Source: Bacteroidales bacterium (lineage in GTDB: Bacteria > Bacteroidota > Bacteroidia > Bacteroidales > UBA3663). From it: a stretch of 64,000 nt of DNA. Below the pieces are notes generated by a model. That model worked only from the letters and a program-made list of their open reading frames with translations, was not told the origin of the DNA and ran no database searches. The translations under genes were made by a program, and so were the position numbers. Where the stretch lies: the NCBI GenBank assembly GCA_024694125.1, contig JAILKE010000038.1, forward strand, positions 1 to 64,000. The letters run 5' to 3'. Below, one piece after another: positions 42,236 to 51,171 of the stretch; position 1 is the stretch's first letter; each line of letters begins with the position of its first letter.

Positions 42236-45200
42236 AAACCAAAGTCAAGCGCACCCTGCGCATCCTGTTCATCTCCCTGGCTGCCCTCATCATCGTGGGC
42301 GGCCTTTGGTTCGTATGGGGCAGATTCTTCAGCCCTACCCGTATCGCGTTCATCAACTACCAGGCCATCACGTTGGGCCAGATCAACAAGGCCAATGACA
42401 ATGCCTTCGTCCATATCGAGGTGCTGCCTACCGACCAGATCGAGCAGCAGGTCGATGACTACGACATGGTATTCGTCAATGGCATGGGCCTGCGCATCAC
42501 TGCCGAACAGCGTGACGCCATCGAGATGGCCGGTCTGACCGGCACACCCATCCTGACCACCGCTGCGACCAATCCGCAGAACCTGATCGTCTCGCTCGAC
42601 AGCATCCAGGCCGATACCCTGACCGCCTACCTGGGCGGGTCATCGCGCACCAACTACCGCAGCATGCTCAACTACGTGCGTCAGCACATTGACCGCAAGG
42701 TGGTCTGTCTGGGCGAGGTACTGCCAGTGGTCCCCTTGCGCCAATGGATGCTGCGCCACACGGACGTGGAGCATCCCGAACGCGAGGAACGCGGGTTCGA
42801 CTGCATAGCGCAGTACGAGGCCTACCTCCGTCAGCAGCACCTCTATCACGAGGGGGCACCATCGGTCATCATCACCGGTGCGATGGGTTCGCCCTACGAC
42901 CTGTGCGCCGCACTGGAGCAGCGTGGTATGAATGCCTATATCCTGGGGCAGATCAATGCACGCACACAGCGTGACGTACTGGACAGCATCCAGCCATCGG
43001 CCATCGTCAACTTCGCCCATGGCCGTATGGGCGACGACATGGTGGACTACCTGACCGAGCAGAACATCCCGCTCTTCTGCCCCCTCAACGTCAACCGGCT
43101 CGACACCGAGTGGATGGAGGACAAACAGGGCATGAACGGCGGCTTCATGAGCCAGAGCATCGTCACGCCCGAGATAGACGGAGCCCTGCGTCCGTATGCG
43201 CTCTTTGCACAGCGCATCGATGCCGATGGACTGCCCGAACTATACACGATGCCGGACCGCCTCGATTCGTTGGTCCTGACCATACAGCGCTACATCGACC
43301 TGAAGCACATGGCCAATGCCGACAAGCGCGTGGCTATCGTCTTCTTCGGTTCGGCGCAGGACAATGTGCTGGCTGCCTCGAGCCTGGAGGGTGTGCCGTC
43401 GCTGTACCACTTCCTGCAGCGGCTCAAGTCCGAAGGTTACCGCGTGGAGGGACTGCCCGACAGAGTGGAGGACTTCCGTCTGTCACGACGCGACTATGGC
43501 AACATAGCCGTGGTGCAGCAGCCCATGGCGGGCGAGGGAACCGATACCTTTGCCATCGTCCATGGCACGGGAGCCGAACCTCCGTTGGCATTCCAGGAGG
43601 CCTACCGCTGGATACGTGAGGACTTCGGCGCCGATGCGCTCATTCATTTCGGCACCCACGGCGGACTGGAATATACCCCGCGCAAGCAGGTGGCACTCTC
43701 CAACCAGGACTGGCCCGACCGCCTGGTCGGCACATTGCCCCACTTCTACATATACACGATAGGCAACGTGGGCGAGGCACTGATAGCCAAGCGCCGCACC
43801 TATGCCGGCATACAGAGTCACCTGACCGCCCCCTTCTTGGAGTCGGAACTGCGCAGCCAGTACAAGGAGCTGTGCGATGCTCTGCGCCGTGAGGATGCCA
43901 CCGCCGTCAAGCGTCTCGCCGTCGGCATGGGCATACACCGTGACCTGCACCTGGACTCGGTCCTGACTCAACCCTGGACCAGCGACGAGTTGCACCGTGT
44001 CGAGGACTTTGCCGAGGAGTTGGTCAATGCCAAGATGGTGGGCCAGCTCTATACTCTGGGCACTCCCTACGAACCTGCCCGCATCGAGAGCAGCGTACTG
44101 GCCATGGCTACCGACCCGATAGCCTATAGTCTGCTGGCGCTGGACAAGCAGCTGGGACGCGCCAAGTACGACACGGAGCGGCACAAGGCGCTCTTCACGG
44201 CTCACTACATGGCTCCTGCCCGGGAGTTGGTCACCCGCATATTGGCCCACCCCGACATGGTGAACGATGCCCTGATATGCCGCACGGCTGGTATCACAGC
44301 CCAGCAGTTGGCACGCGCCCGCCAGGTTGATGACGACCTGCACCGCCCCATGGACATGATGAGCATGATGCACATGATGTCACAGGCCAAGTCGGACACG
44401 GGCCACACGGCCCCGGCTCACCACAGCCACATGGCTGCCGGTCATCCTGCCGTGAAGACTTCTGCCCCTGCTGACAGTGCCCGCCAGCCATCGGACATGA
44501 CTCCCGCACAACGCCCCGACAGTGCCCGTATGGCTCGTATGCGCGAAGCTGGCAAGAACATGGACCCACGCGACGCACTCAAGATGGCCAAGGCGATGGG
44601 TGCTCCTCCCGCTGCACTCAAGAAGATGGCCGTCGCAATGGGACTGTCAGCCTCGGCTGCCAATGTCAAGGCCGATGCCGACGGCGTGAGCCAGATGATG
44701 AAGCGCCTGGCTGCTGCCCGCCCTCACTACAGTGCCGAGGAGACTGCCCTCTCCCAGGCCATCTGCGAGGTGGCACGCACCATAGAGAACGTCAATGCCT
44801 ACCGCCGCGGTCTGATGGATGCTCCGGAACAGGAACTGCAGTCCATGATCAATGCGCTGGCTGGTGGTTATACACGTCCATCGTCGGGCGGCGACGTGGT
44901 GAGCAACCCTCGCACCCTGCCTACGGGCCGCAACCTGTATGGCATCAATGCCGAGGCCACTCCTACCGAAGTGGCATGGCAGAAGGGCCGTGCCCTGGCC
45001 GATCAGACCATCTCTATGTACCGTCGCAATCACCACGACAGCATCCCACGCAAGGTGAGCTACACGCTGTGGAGCTCGGAGTTCATCGAGACCGAGGGTG
45101 CATCCATCGCGCAGATTCTCTATATGCTGGGCGTCGAACCCGTGCGCGATGCTTTCGGCCGTGTCACGGACCTGCGCCTCATACCCAGCGAGGAACTGGG

Positions 45201-46329
45201 ACGTCCCCGCATCGACGTCGTGGTGCAGACATCGGGCCAACTGCGCGACCTGGCTGCCTCACGTCTGTACCTGATCAGCCGCGCCGTCTCCATGGCAGCC
45301 CAGGCTCAGGACGAAGCCTGGACCAACCAGGTGGCTGAGGGTGTGCTCGAGTCCGAGCGCTACCTGACCGACCAGGGACTGTCTCCTGCCGAGGCCCGCA
45401 GGCTCTCTGCCCGACGCGTCTTTGGCGGTGTGAACGGCAACTACGGCACCGGCATACAGGGCATGGTGCAGAGTGCCGGTGGATGGCAGGACAGGTCGGA
45501 GATAGCCGAGACCTACCTGAACAACATGGGCGCCTACTATGGCAGTCAGGAGGACTGGGAGCAGCACAGCCAGGCTGCCTTTGCCGCCGCTGTGACCCGC
45601 ACTGATGCCGTCATCCAGCCCCGGCAGAGCAACACCTGGGGCGCACTCTCCCTGGACCATGTGTATGAGTTCATGGGCGGTATGAACCTGGCAGTCGAAC
45701 ACATCACAGGCCATCAGCCCGATGCCTATATGGCGGACTACCGCAACCGGAACCACAACCGCATGCAGGAGTTGCGCGAAGCCATCGGCGTGGAGAGCCG
45801 TACCACTATCTTCAACCCGGCCTATATCCGCGAGAAGATGAAGGGCGGTGCATCATCTGTATCGGCCATCACCGAGGTAGTGGAGAACTGCTATGGTTGG
45901 AGCGTGACCCGACAGGGCACCATCGACCAGCAGATGTGGGACGAGATATACGATGTCTATGTCGCTGACAAACTGCACATGGGTGTGACCGACTTCATGC
46001 AACGGAACAACCCCGCTGCTGTACAGTCCATGACATCGGCCATGCAACGTGCTGCCGACCGTGGTTACTGGCGAGCCACTGCCCAGCAGCGCCAGGCCAT
46101 CGACCAGATGCAGAGTCAGGCTCAACAGGCACGACGCGAGTTTGCTGCCTCCCAACCGGATGCTGCCTCCCAGCAAGATGGCATCGTGATGCAGCGCGAG
46201 TCTCTGCAGCAAGCAGCTGACTCGACCACCACTCTCGTATCGACCGCCGTGGTCATCGCCATCGTCGCGGCTGCTCTGGTCATCCTTCTCGTGCTGATTC
46301 GCAAGCGCCGCAAGGAGAACGATGATTGA
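42232..46329 (+). CDS. hmuS: CobN/BchH-like HmuS, predicted heme dechelatase
   Basis: 1365 residues. N-terminal anchor (RILFISLAALIIVGGLWFVW) and C-terminal helix (VVIAIVAAALVILLVLI) make it a membrane-held periplasmic form of the CobN/magnesium chelatase H family. Core motifs: LIHFGTHGGLEYTPRKQVALS, LPHFYIYTIGNVGEALIAKRR, and late FGGVNGNYGTG, NMGAYYGSQEDW, LDHVYEFMGGMNLAV. HmuS homologs are reported to remove iron from heme rather than insert metal. Residues about 707-815 form an extra Met/His-rich, Ala/Lys-rich insertion (MDMMSMMHMMSQAK, HHSHMAAGH, KMAKAMGAPPAALKKMAVAMG). Confidence 0.92.
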   Translation: MKTKVKRTLRILFISLAALIIVGGLWFVWGRFFSPTRIAFINYQAITLGQINKANDNAFVHIEVLPTDQIEQQVDDYDMVFVNGMGLRITAEQRDAIEMAGLTGTPILTTAATNPQNLIVSLDSIQADTLTAYLGGSSRTNYRSMLNYVRQHIDRKVVCLGEVLPVVPLRQWMLRHTDVEHPEREERGFDCIAQYEAYLRQQHLYHEGAPSVIITGAMGSPYDLCAALEQRGMNAYILGQINARTQRDVLDSIQPSAIVNFAHGRMGDDMVDYLTEQNIPLFCPLNVNRLDTEWMEDKQGMNGGFMSQSIVTPEIDGALRPYALFAQRIDADGLPELYTMPDRLDSLVLTIQRYIDLKHMANADKRVAIVFFGSAQDNVLAASSLEGVPSLYHFLQRLKSEGYRVEGLPDRVEDFRLSRRDYGNIAVVQQPMAGEGTDTFAIVHGTGAEPPLAFQEAYRWIREDFGADALIHFGTHGGLEYTPRKQVALSNQDWPDRLVGTLPHFYIYTIGNVGEALIAKRRTYAGIQSHLTAPFLESELRSQYKELCDALRREDATAVKRLAVGMGIHRDLHLDSVLTQPWTSDELHRVEDFAEELVNAKMVGQLYTLGTPYEPARIESSVLAMATDPIAYSLLALDKQLGRAKYDTERHKALFTAHYMAPARELVTRILAHPDMVNDALICRTAGITAQQLARARQVDDDLHRPMDMMSMMHMMSQAKSDTGHTAPAHHSHMAAGHPAVKTSAPADSARQPSDMTPAQRPDSARMARMREAGKNMDPRDALKMAKAMGAPPAALKKMAVAMGLSASAANVKADADGVSQMMKRLAAARPHYSAEETALSQAICEVARTIENVNAYRRGLMDAPEQELQSMINALAGGYTRPSSGGDVVSNPRTLPTGRNLYGINAEATPTEVAWQKGRALADQTISMYRRNHHDSIPRKVSYTLWSSEFIETEGASIAQILYMLGVEPVRDAFGRVTDLRLIPSEELGRPRIDVVVQTSGQLRDLAASRLYLISRAVSMAAQAQDEAWTNQVAEGVLESERYLTDQGLSPAEARRLSARRVFGGVNGNYGTGIQGMVQSAGGWQDRSEIAETYLNNMGAYYGSQEDWEQHSQAAFAAAVTRTDAVIQPRQSNTWGALSLDHVYEFMGGMNLAVEHITGHQPDAYMADYRNRNHNRMQELREAIGVESRTTIFNPAYIREKMKGGASSVSAITEVVENCYGWSVTRQGTIDQQMWDEIYDVYVADKLHMGVTDFMQRNNPAAVQSMTSAMQRAADRGYWRATAQQRQAIDQMQSQAQQARREFAASQPDAASQQDGIVMQRESLQQAADSTTTLVSTAVVIAIVAAALVILLVLIRKRRKENDD

Positions 46330-46394
46330 CAGGTGGGTTGTGAGGTTTTTATCTCTATACCTCACTACCGCAAGTATAAACTTCTAAACAGGGA

Positions 46395-47105
46395 TTGTCC
46401 CCTATCGAAACATTGGAAACAGTTGTACAGGTAATAATGGTATTGGTGTACCTGCAGTTCTGCCTGAAGCAGACATTCCTCAAGCCCTGGCAGTGGATTG
46501 TGGCGACCTCGGTTTGTACCCTGTTCACAGGACTGATATGGCCCTGGAGCATCGAACAGTCGCGCAACCAGATAGCCGAATGGCTCGCTGACCAGCCCTT
46601 GATGCTCGACACCTCCGTCGTGCTGTCACTCGAAGCGCTGTGGCAGATGTCTTTCTGCCTCTTGGCAGGCAGACTGATGTATGACGGTCAGGTGAAGCGG
46701 CGCACAGTATGGCTATACCGTGTGCTCCGGTTCTTCCCCGGCATACTCATTCTGGCAGTGTTGTACTCTGCCCAGGTGTCGCTCATATATATGTTGCCAG
46801 GTACGGCATTCGGGACGGTAGCCTGGTCCATGGCGATAGCGGTGGCTGTGCTGCTGCCATCTATCTCGTGGCTGCTCCGCTGGCTATTACCTGAACGGGA
46901 CCTGCGCCTGGAGGTGCTCTTTCTCTCATCGGCTCTGCTGCTCATCCTCGGCATTGTGGCTACGGTCAATGGCACCACCAATTTCCGCGGCCGCGACGAT
47001 GTGGATTGGCTTGCCCTTGCGGCGGACATCGCTCTGACATTGACCTGTGCCGCAGCGGGCTTCCTCATCTGGCGTTACCGCAGCAGCAAGAGCATAGGCA
47101 AATAG
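46395..47105 (+). CDS. hmuT: HmuT-like membrane protein
   Basis: 236 residues with five to six hydrophobic helices (VVQVIMVLVYLQFCL, WIVATSVCTLFTGLIW, FFPGILILAVLYSAQV, MAIAVAVLLPSISWLL, LFLSSALLLILGIVATV). It has the size and place of HmuT in the hmuYRSTUV operon of Porphyromonas; molecular role unknown. No ATG fits the full N-terminus: the frame opens with TTG at 46395, and the first ATG (46438) would remove part of the first helix. TTG initiation is therefore likely. Confidence 0.75.
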   Translation: MSPIETLETVVQVIMVLVYLQFCLKQTFLKPWQWIVATSVCTLFTGLIWPWSIEQSRNQIAEWLADQPLMLDTSVVLSLEALWQMSFCLLAGRLMYDGQVKRRTVWLYRVLRFFPGILILAVLYSAQVSLIYMLPGTAFGTVAWSMAIAVAVLLPSISWLLRWLLPERDLRLEVLFLSSALLLILGIVATVNGTTNFRGRDDVDWLALAADIALTLTCAAAGFLIWRYRSSKSIGK

Positions 47106-47109
47106 AAAC

Positions 47110-47199
47110 TATAGTTGCTATAGATGCTATAGTTGCTATAGATGCTATAGATGCTATAATTACTATAGATGCTATAATTACTATAGATGCTATAGTTTC
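47110..47199. repeat. Array of ten 9-bp units (CTATAGATG/CTATAGTTG/CTATAATTA)
   Basis: Ten back-to-back 9-base units, each with the palindrome CTATAG or the near form CTATAA, sit between the hmuT stop and hmuU. Because the unit is a multiple of three, copy changes keep frame; the array lies outside both genes but within the presumed operon mRNA. Confidence 0.85.
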
Positions 47200-47232
47200 T
47201 ACAGCCCATTTTTAACTTTTAATTTAATCGCA

Positions 47233-47850
47233 ATGTCTCTCCTCTCTGATATTCTCTATTGGATCAGCACCGGACTATTGGTTCCGGTCATCCTTGCATT
47301 GATATTCCTTTTCATCCGCTCATTGCTCCTGGTGGGCAGTTTCTTCGGACAGTATCTGAAGCTCAACAAAGTAGCCGCTCAGGTGCGTCGTGCCCTGACC
47401 GATGTCCAGCCGGACAACCTGAATGATGTATTGACCCGTTTGCCCGAACGTTCCTCTGCCCCAGTCATCGTCTGTATCCGGCAGATGATTGCAGCCCGCA
47501 ACAACCGCGCCGAACTGCAGCGCCTGCTCTCCGAGTACGAGATTCAGGCAGACCGGGAACTCTCCACATCGCGCATGCTCACCAAGCTGGGTCCTATGCT
47601 CGGTCTGATGGGCACGCTCATCCCGATGGGACCAGCCCTGGCTGGACTGGCATCGGGCGACATTGAGTCTATGGCGCGCAACATGCAGGTAGCCTTCGCC
47701 ACCACGGTGACTGGTCTGGTCGCTGCCGCCATTGGTTTCATTACCCAGCAGGTCAAGCAGCGTTGGTTCCGTCAGGACCTCACTAACCTGGAGTATCTTG
47801 CCGACGTAATATGCGGCAACGATGCCTGTGGAACAAATGACAACAAGTAA
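47233..47850 (+). CDS. hmuU: HmuU, MotA/TolQ/ExbB proton-channel family protein
   Basis: 205 residues; an ExbB-like energiser presumed to feed the HmuR uptake step with proton-motive force. Helix 1 ISTGLLVPVILALIFLFIRSLLLVG; cytoplasmic segment with STSRMLTKLGPMLGLMGTLIPMGPALAGLASGD, the conserved TolQ/ExbB signature; and helix 3 MARNMQVAFATTVTGLVAAAIGFI with the Thr residues lining the ion path. Paired with hmuV 18 bases downstream. Confidence 0.9.
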   Translation: MSLLSDILYWISTGLLVPVILALIFLFIRSLLLVGSFFGQYLKLNKVAAQVRRALTDVQPDNLNDVLTRLPERSSAPVIVCIRQMIAARNNRAELQRLLSEYEIQADRELSTSRMLTKLGPMLGLMGTLIPMGPALAGLASGDIESMARNMQVAFATTVTGLVAAAIGFITQQVKQRWFRQDLTNLEYLADVICGNDACGTNDNK

Positions 47851-47868
47851 TCAACCATACTCACGACT

Positions 47869-48198
47869 ATGATGCGCAAAAGACATTTCCTGCTCGGCGA
47901 CACGGACGATGATCCAATGTCGGTCGTTTCCAACCTCTTTGATGTGGCTATGGTCTTCGCTGTGGCCCTGATGGTCGCTCTCGTCTCTCGTTACAACATG
48001 ACGGAGATATTCAGTCAGGAGGATTTCACTATGGTCAAGAACCCTGGCAAGGACAATATGGAAATCATTACCAAGCAGGGCGAGACCATCGAACGTTATA
48101 CTCCAGACGCCGACCCGTCCAACTCCTCTCAACGTGGCAAACGAGTCGGTGTAGCCTACCAGCTCGACAACGGCGAAATAATCTACGTACCGGAATAA
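47869..48198 (+). CDS. hmuV: HmuV, DUF2149 protein (ExbD-like partner)
   Basis: 109 residues: cytoplasmic N-terminus with DTDDDPMSVVSNLFDVAMVFAVALMVALV, one membrane helix preceded by the acidic DPM-S-NLFD motif typical of DUF2149, then a periplasmic tail ending GVAYQLDNGEIIYVPE. DUF2149 proteins accompany HmuU-type channels and take the place of ExbD. Last gene of the hmu operon. Confidence 0.9.
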   Translation: MMRKRHFLLGDTDDDPMSVVSNLFDVAMVFAVALMVALVSRYNMTEIFSQEDFTMVKNPGKDNMEIITKQGETIERYTPDADPSNSSQRGKRVGVAYQLDNGEIIYVPE

Positions 48199-48264
48199 CC
48201 GCCTCCATTTTTACGCTCATATAATCTATGTATCGAAATAACCGATGCTATTTTTACGTTTATA

Positions 48265-48372
48265 TTCAGTAAGGCAGTTTTCAGTTAGACAGCTTTTCAG
48301 TTAGACAGCTTTTCAGTTAGGCAGCTATTCAGTTAGGCAGCTATTCAGTTAGGCAGTTATTCAGTTAGGCAG
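48265..48372. repeat. 16-bp tandem repeat TTCAGTTAGGCAGCTA
   Basis: Six to seven units of ttcagtta(g/a)gcag(c/t)t(a/t) run directly into the interspersed hairpin repeat, whose own left edge is gttaggcagcggg. The array therefore looks like a slippage expansion of the element's border. Confidence 0.8.
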
Positions 48373-48500
48373 CGGGCCGAAGGTCCGCGGGAATACAGGC
48401 GGGGGCGTGAGCCCCCGCTTTCCACAGTAGCACGTAGGAGATTGTATCGAGCGCCGAAGGTGCGACAGAATTTATAGGGGGCGTAAGTCCCCGTAGCGTA
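48364..48500. repeat. Interspersed hairpin repeat, copy 3
   Basis: Matches copy 2 almost exactly from gttaggcagcgggccgaagg to gcgccgaaggtgcgacag (about 48473). The last AT stem is replaced by an extra hairpin GGGG-gcgtaagt-CCCC and gtagcgtaa words. Confidence 0.8.
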
Positions 48501-48639
48501 AGTAGCGTAAGTAGCGCAACTGGCTCATTTGGGTACAACTGGCTCAATCAACAACGGAAACCTTATCATTTGTAACTCTCATTATACCTTAACCATTATA
48601 CCTTAACCATCATACCTTAACCCATCTATTGGCCATAGC

Positions 48640-48720
48640 CAACTGATGCATCAGCGATGCTTCAGCGTAAGTGCAGTGTAAGACATTTCACTTACTCTTC
48701 ACTTACGCTGCACTTACTTT
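48640..48720. repeat. GCGTAAGTG inverted-repeat element, copy B
   Basis: AGCGTAAGTG ... CACTTACGCT (48661-48706) with inner AGTGTAAG/CTTACTCT, as at 9750-9812; preceded by TTGGC-cata-GCCAA. The rest of 48501-48888 is low-complexity (accttaaccat words) and holds no gene. Confidence 0.6.
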
Positions 48721-48883
48721 CACCCTATTCTCCGTCTGTACTGGCAATACCTTTACTATTATCTCCGTTAGACTCTGCATTAGCTGCTTTCTGACCCCAC
48801 TATTCAAGGTGCTCAATTAGGTATGGGCAGCACCAAACAGTAGTTTTTCGCGAGGTAAAGCGGCCATAGAGGATATAGATAAT

Positions 48884-48921
48884 AAAAAGGGGACACCTAA
48901 AAAATGATTTTAGGAGTCCCC
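48884..48921 (-). terminator. Intrinsic terminator of the cyclophilin gene
   Basis: GGGGACTCCTAAAA / TTTTAGGTGTCCCC (one mismatch) followed by TTTTT on the minus strand, about 33 bases after the stop. Confidence 0.88.
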
Positions 48922-48954
48922 ATTAATTTTAAAAGAGAGTATTCAATAAGAGAT

Positions 48955-49701
48955 TCAGTCAAGGACTGTCACCTCGAGCATCTTGATGTCCTCCTTAGGA
49001 CGGTCACCTGCAGCGGTAGCTACCTGCTGAATTTGGTCAGCAATCTCGATGCCCTCCACTACTTCACCGAAGACAGTGTAGTTGTTGTCGAGGAAAGGAG
49101 TACCACCAATAGTGGTGTAGGCCTGGCGCTGCTCCTCGGTGAATTTAGGATCGCCCATCTCCTTGGCCTTGGCATAAGTCTCCTTCTCAAGTTGCTCCTG
49201 CAACTGCTGCAGACCTGCATTGTCGCGGTTCTTACGCAGATTGAGAATCTCGTCACGATGCTCGACTACGAGTTGGTTGAAGATATTCTGCAACTGCTGC
49301 TGAGCCATCTGACGTTCCAGTTGAGTGAGTTTGCCGGCACTATAGACCTCGCCGGTGACGATGTAGAACTGGCAGCCAGACGAACGACGCTCGGGATTGA
49401 CCTCATCGCCAGTGCGTGCTGCAGCCAGGGCACCTTTCTTGTGAAAATATTTAGGATAAACGAACTCGGCCGGAATGGTATAACCGACATCGCCTGCGCC
49501 CAGCTGACGGTCCATAGGTGCATCCTTGCTGTTGGGATCGCCACCCTGAATCATGAAGTTCTTGATGACGCGGTGGAAGATGGTTCCGTTGTAAAAGCCC
49601 TCGCGTGCGAGTTTGAGGAAGTTGTCGCGATGCTGCGGAGTCTCGTCATACAGGCGCACACGGATATCGCCCAGACTGGTTTTGATCAATACTGTTGCCA
49701 T
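48955..49701 (-). CDS. Cyclophilin-type peptidyl-prolyl isomerase with a coiled insertion
   Basis: 248 residues, no signal peptide, so cytosolic. Cyclophilin core: MATVLIKTSLGDIRVRLYDETP, FHRVIKNFMIQGGDP (catalytic Arg), GALAAARTGDEVNPERRSSGCQFYI and the closing FLDNNYTVFGEVVEGIEIADQI. Between GEVYSAG and TTIGGTPF an insertion of about 75 residues (LTQLERQMAQQQLQNIFNQL ... QQLQEQLEKETYAKAKEMGD) is helical and coiled-coil-like. It speeds proline isomerisation in folding proteins; the insertion may bind a partner. Confidence 0.9.
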   Translation of the reverse strand: MATVLIKTSLGDIRVRLYDETPQHRDNFLKLAREGFYNGTIFHRVIKNFMIQGGDPNSKDAPMDRQLGAGDVGYTIPAEFVYPKYFHKKGALAAARTGDEVNPERRSSGCQFYIVTGEVYSAGKLTQLERQMAQQQLQNIFNQLVVEHRDEILNLRKNRDNAGLQQLQEQLEKETYAKAKEMGDPKFTEEQRQAYTTIGGTPFLDNNYTVFGEVVEGIEIADQIQQVATAAGDRPKEDIKMLEVTVLD

Positions 49702-49813
49702 ACTATAAATTTGAAAAAATACATTAAATTGTCATTTAGAAGTGCAAAGATAGGCATTTTTTCTGACATAAAAGACAAAATATGCACAATATTTGAAAAA
49801 ATGCAATAAAAAA

Positions 49814-49845
49814 TTTGGTAATGTAAAAAATATATCCTATCTTTG
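49814..49845 (+). promoter_or_regulatory. Promoter of tRNA-Glu
   Basis: TTTGG (49814-49818), 19 bases, TATCTTTG (49838-49845): full match to the Bacteroidota consensus. Confidence 0.8.
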
Positions 49846-49876
49846 CACCACCAAAAACGATAAAAGAGCAAAAAAT

Positions 49877-49948
49877 GGCGCTTTCATCTAGTGGTTAGGA
49901 TACCGGCCTCTCACGCCGGGTACACGAGTTCGAGTCTCGTAGGCGCTA
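49877..49948 (+). tRNA. tRNA-Glu (CTC)
   Basis: 72 bases, GGCGCTTTCATCTAG... to ...AGGCGCTA. Acceptor stem 7 bp (two G-U), anticodon stem CCGGC/GCCGG with loop CTCTCAC, so anticodon CTC reading GAG. T-arm ACGAG-TTCGAGT-CTCGT. CCA is not encoded (ACA follows). Confidence 0.93.
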
Positions 49949-49951
49949 CAA

Positions 49952-49990
49952 AGGAGGAGTATCAACCAATGATGCTCCTCCTATTCTTTT
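49952..49990 (+). terminator. Terminator of tRNA-Glu
   Basis: AGGAGGAG(t)ATC / GAT(g)CTCCTCCT stem followed by ATTCTTTT. Confidence 0.85.
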
Positions 49991-50078
49991 CGTCCAACTC
50001 AATCTCCGGGAAAATATTCAGTCGCTGAATAAACACAAGATCCATAGACCAAGACTTCATGTCACAAAGCCCTCGTAT

Positions 50079-51140
50079 ATGATACAGACAACGATAGAAA
50101 AAATCATCGATCCTGCACACATAGAGCAGGCTCGGCAACTGATAGACAGTCACAACAAGTTCGTGGTGTGTACACACATGTCGCCTGACGGAGATGCTGT
50201 CGGATCGGCCCTGGCCACAGCCAACATGCTGCGCCGCAAGGGCAAACAGGCCACAGTGGTATTCAACGACACTCCAGGCGAGAACCTCAGTTTCATACCA
50301 GGATACAGGGACGAACTGGTCTTCGACAACCAGCGCGACGGCACACCAGACACGCACGAGCAGGCACTGCAGTCGATACGCGAGGCAGAGTGTTTCTTCA
50401 TCGTGGACCTGGGCACCCCATCACGCATGGGCGCCATGAGCGACGAAGTGATGAAGAACCCCGCTCCCAAGATTCTCATTGACCACCACCTGGGCCCAAG
50501 CGAGGAGGACTTTGACGTAATCATCTCGCACCCCGAGGCATCGGCTGCCTGCGAGTTGGTCTATACGTTCTTCTACCAGTTGGGCGATGACCAGTTGCTC
50601 AATCAGCTGATTGCGACACAGATATACTGTGGCATGATGACCGACACCGGACAGTTCGTGTTCGGTTCGAGCCGCGCACAGGTCTATTTCATCATAGCAC
50701 GACTGATACAGGAGGGATTCGACAAGGAGAAACTGCACCGCGACCTGATGCTCGAGACAGAGCGTCGCGTACGCCTCAAGGGCTATGTGCTGCAGCAGAA
50801 GTTGCAGGTCCTGCCGGAACAGAAGGCAGCCTACTTCAGCCTGAACAAGGCCGAACTGAAGCGCTTCAATCACCAGAAGGGAGACAGCGAGGGATTCGTC
50901 AATATGCCATTGGACATATACGGAATAATGATAAGCGCATTCTTCCGCGAAGAGAAGAACTTCGTCAAGGTATCACTCCGTTCCAAGGGCGACTACCCCG
51001 TCAACCTGATAGCACAGAAATTCTACAATGGCGGCGGACACAAGAACGCAGCAGGTGGAGAGTTTCTCGGCACTTTGCAACAAGCGGAACTACTTTTTGT
51101 TAAAGCATTGCCCCTAATCCTTAAATATAGTGAAAAATAG
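50079..51140 (+). CDS. nrnA: NrnA-type DHH phosphoesterase (nanoRNase/pAp phosphatase)
   Basis: Degrades short oligoribonucleotides and 3'-phosphoadenosine phosphate, and in some bacteria pApA from cyclic di-AMP breakdown. 353 residues; metal motifs CTHMSPDGDAVGSALA, FFIVDLGTPSRMG, LIDHHLGP (DHH), and YCGMMTDTGQF; DHHA1 substrate domain with YNGGGHKNAAGGEF. The presence of cdaA in the same window makes a link to c-di-AMP turnover possible. Followed by DUF4827 and glmM genes. Confidence 0.93.
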   Translation: MIQTTIEKIIDPAHIEQARQLIDSHNKFVVCTHMSPDGDAVGSALATANMLRRKGKQATVVFNDTPGENLSFIPGYRDELVFDNQRDGTPDTHEQALQSIREAECFFIVDLGTPSRMGAMSDEVMKNPAPKILIDHHLGPSEEDFDVIISHPEASAACELVYTFFYQLGDDQLLNQLIATQIYCGMMTDTGQFVFGSSRAQVYFIIARLIQEGFDKEKLHRDLMLETERRVRLKGYVLQQKLQVLPEQKAAYFSLNKAELKRFNHQKGDSEGFVNMPLDIYGIMISAFFREEKNFVKVSLRSKGDYPVNLIAQKFYNGGGHKNAAGGEFLGTLQQAELLFVKALPLILKYSEK

Positions 51141-51171
51141 TTGCAGAGTTAAATAAAAATCCTTAACTTTG
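51141..51171 (+). promoter_or_regulatory. Promoter of the DUF4827-glmM pair
   Basis: TTG (51141-51143), 20 bases, TAACTTTG (51164-51171) immediately after nrnA; leader about 130 bases. Confidence 0.65.

Noticed and set aside
42232..46329. Reading the CobN-like gene as cobaltochelatase for B12 synthesis
   Set aside because: Membrane anchors, and the neighbours HmuR, ExbB-like and DUF2149, fit HmuS; no other cobalamin gene is present.
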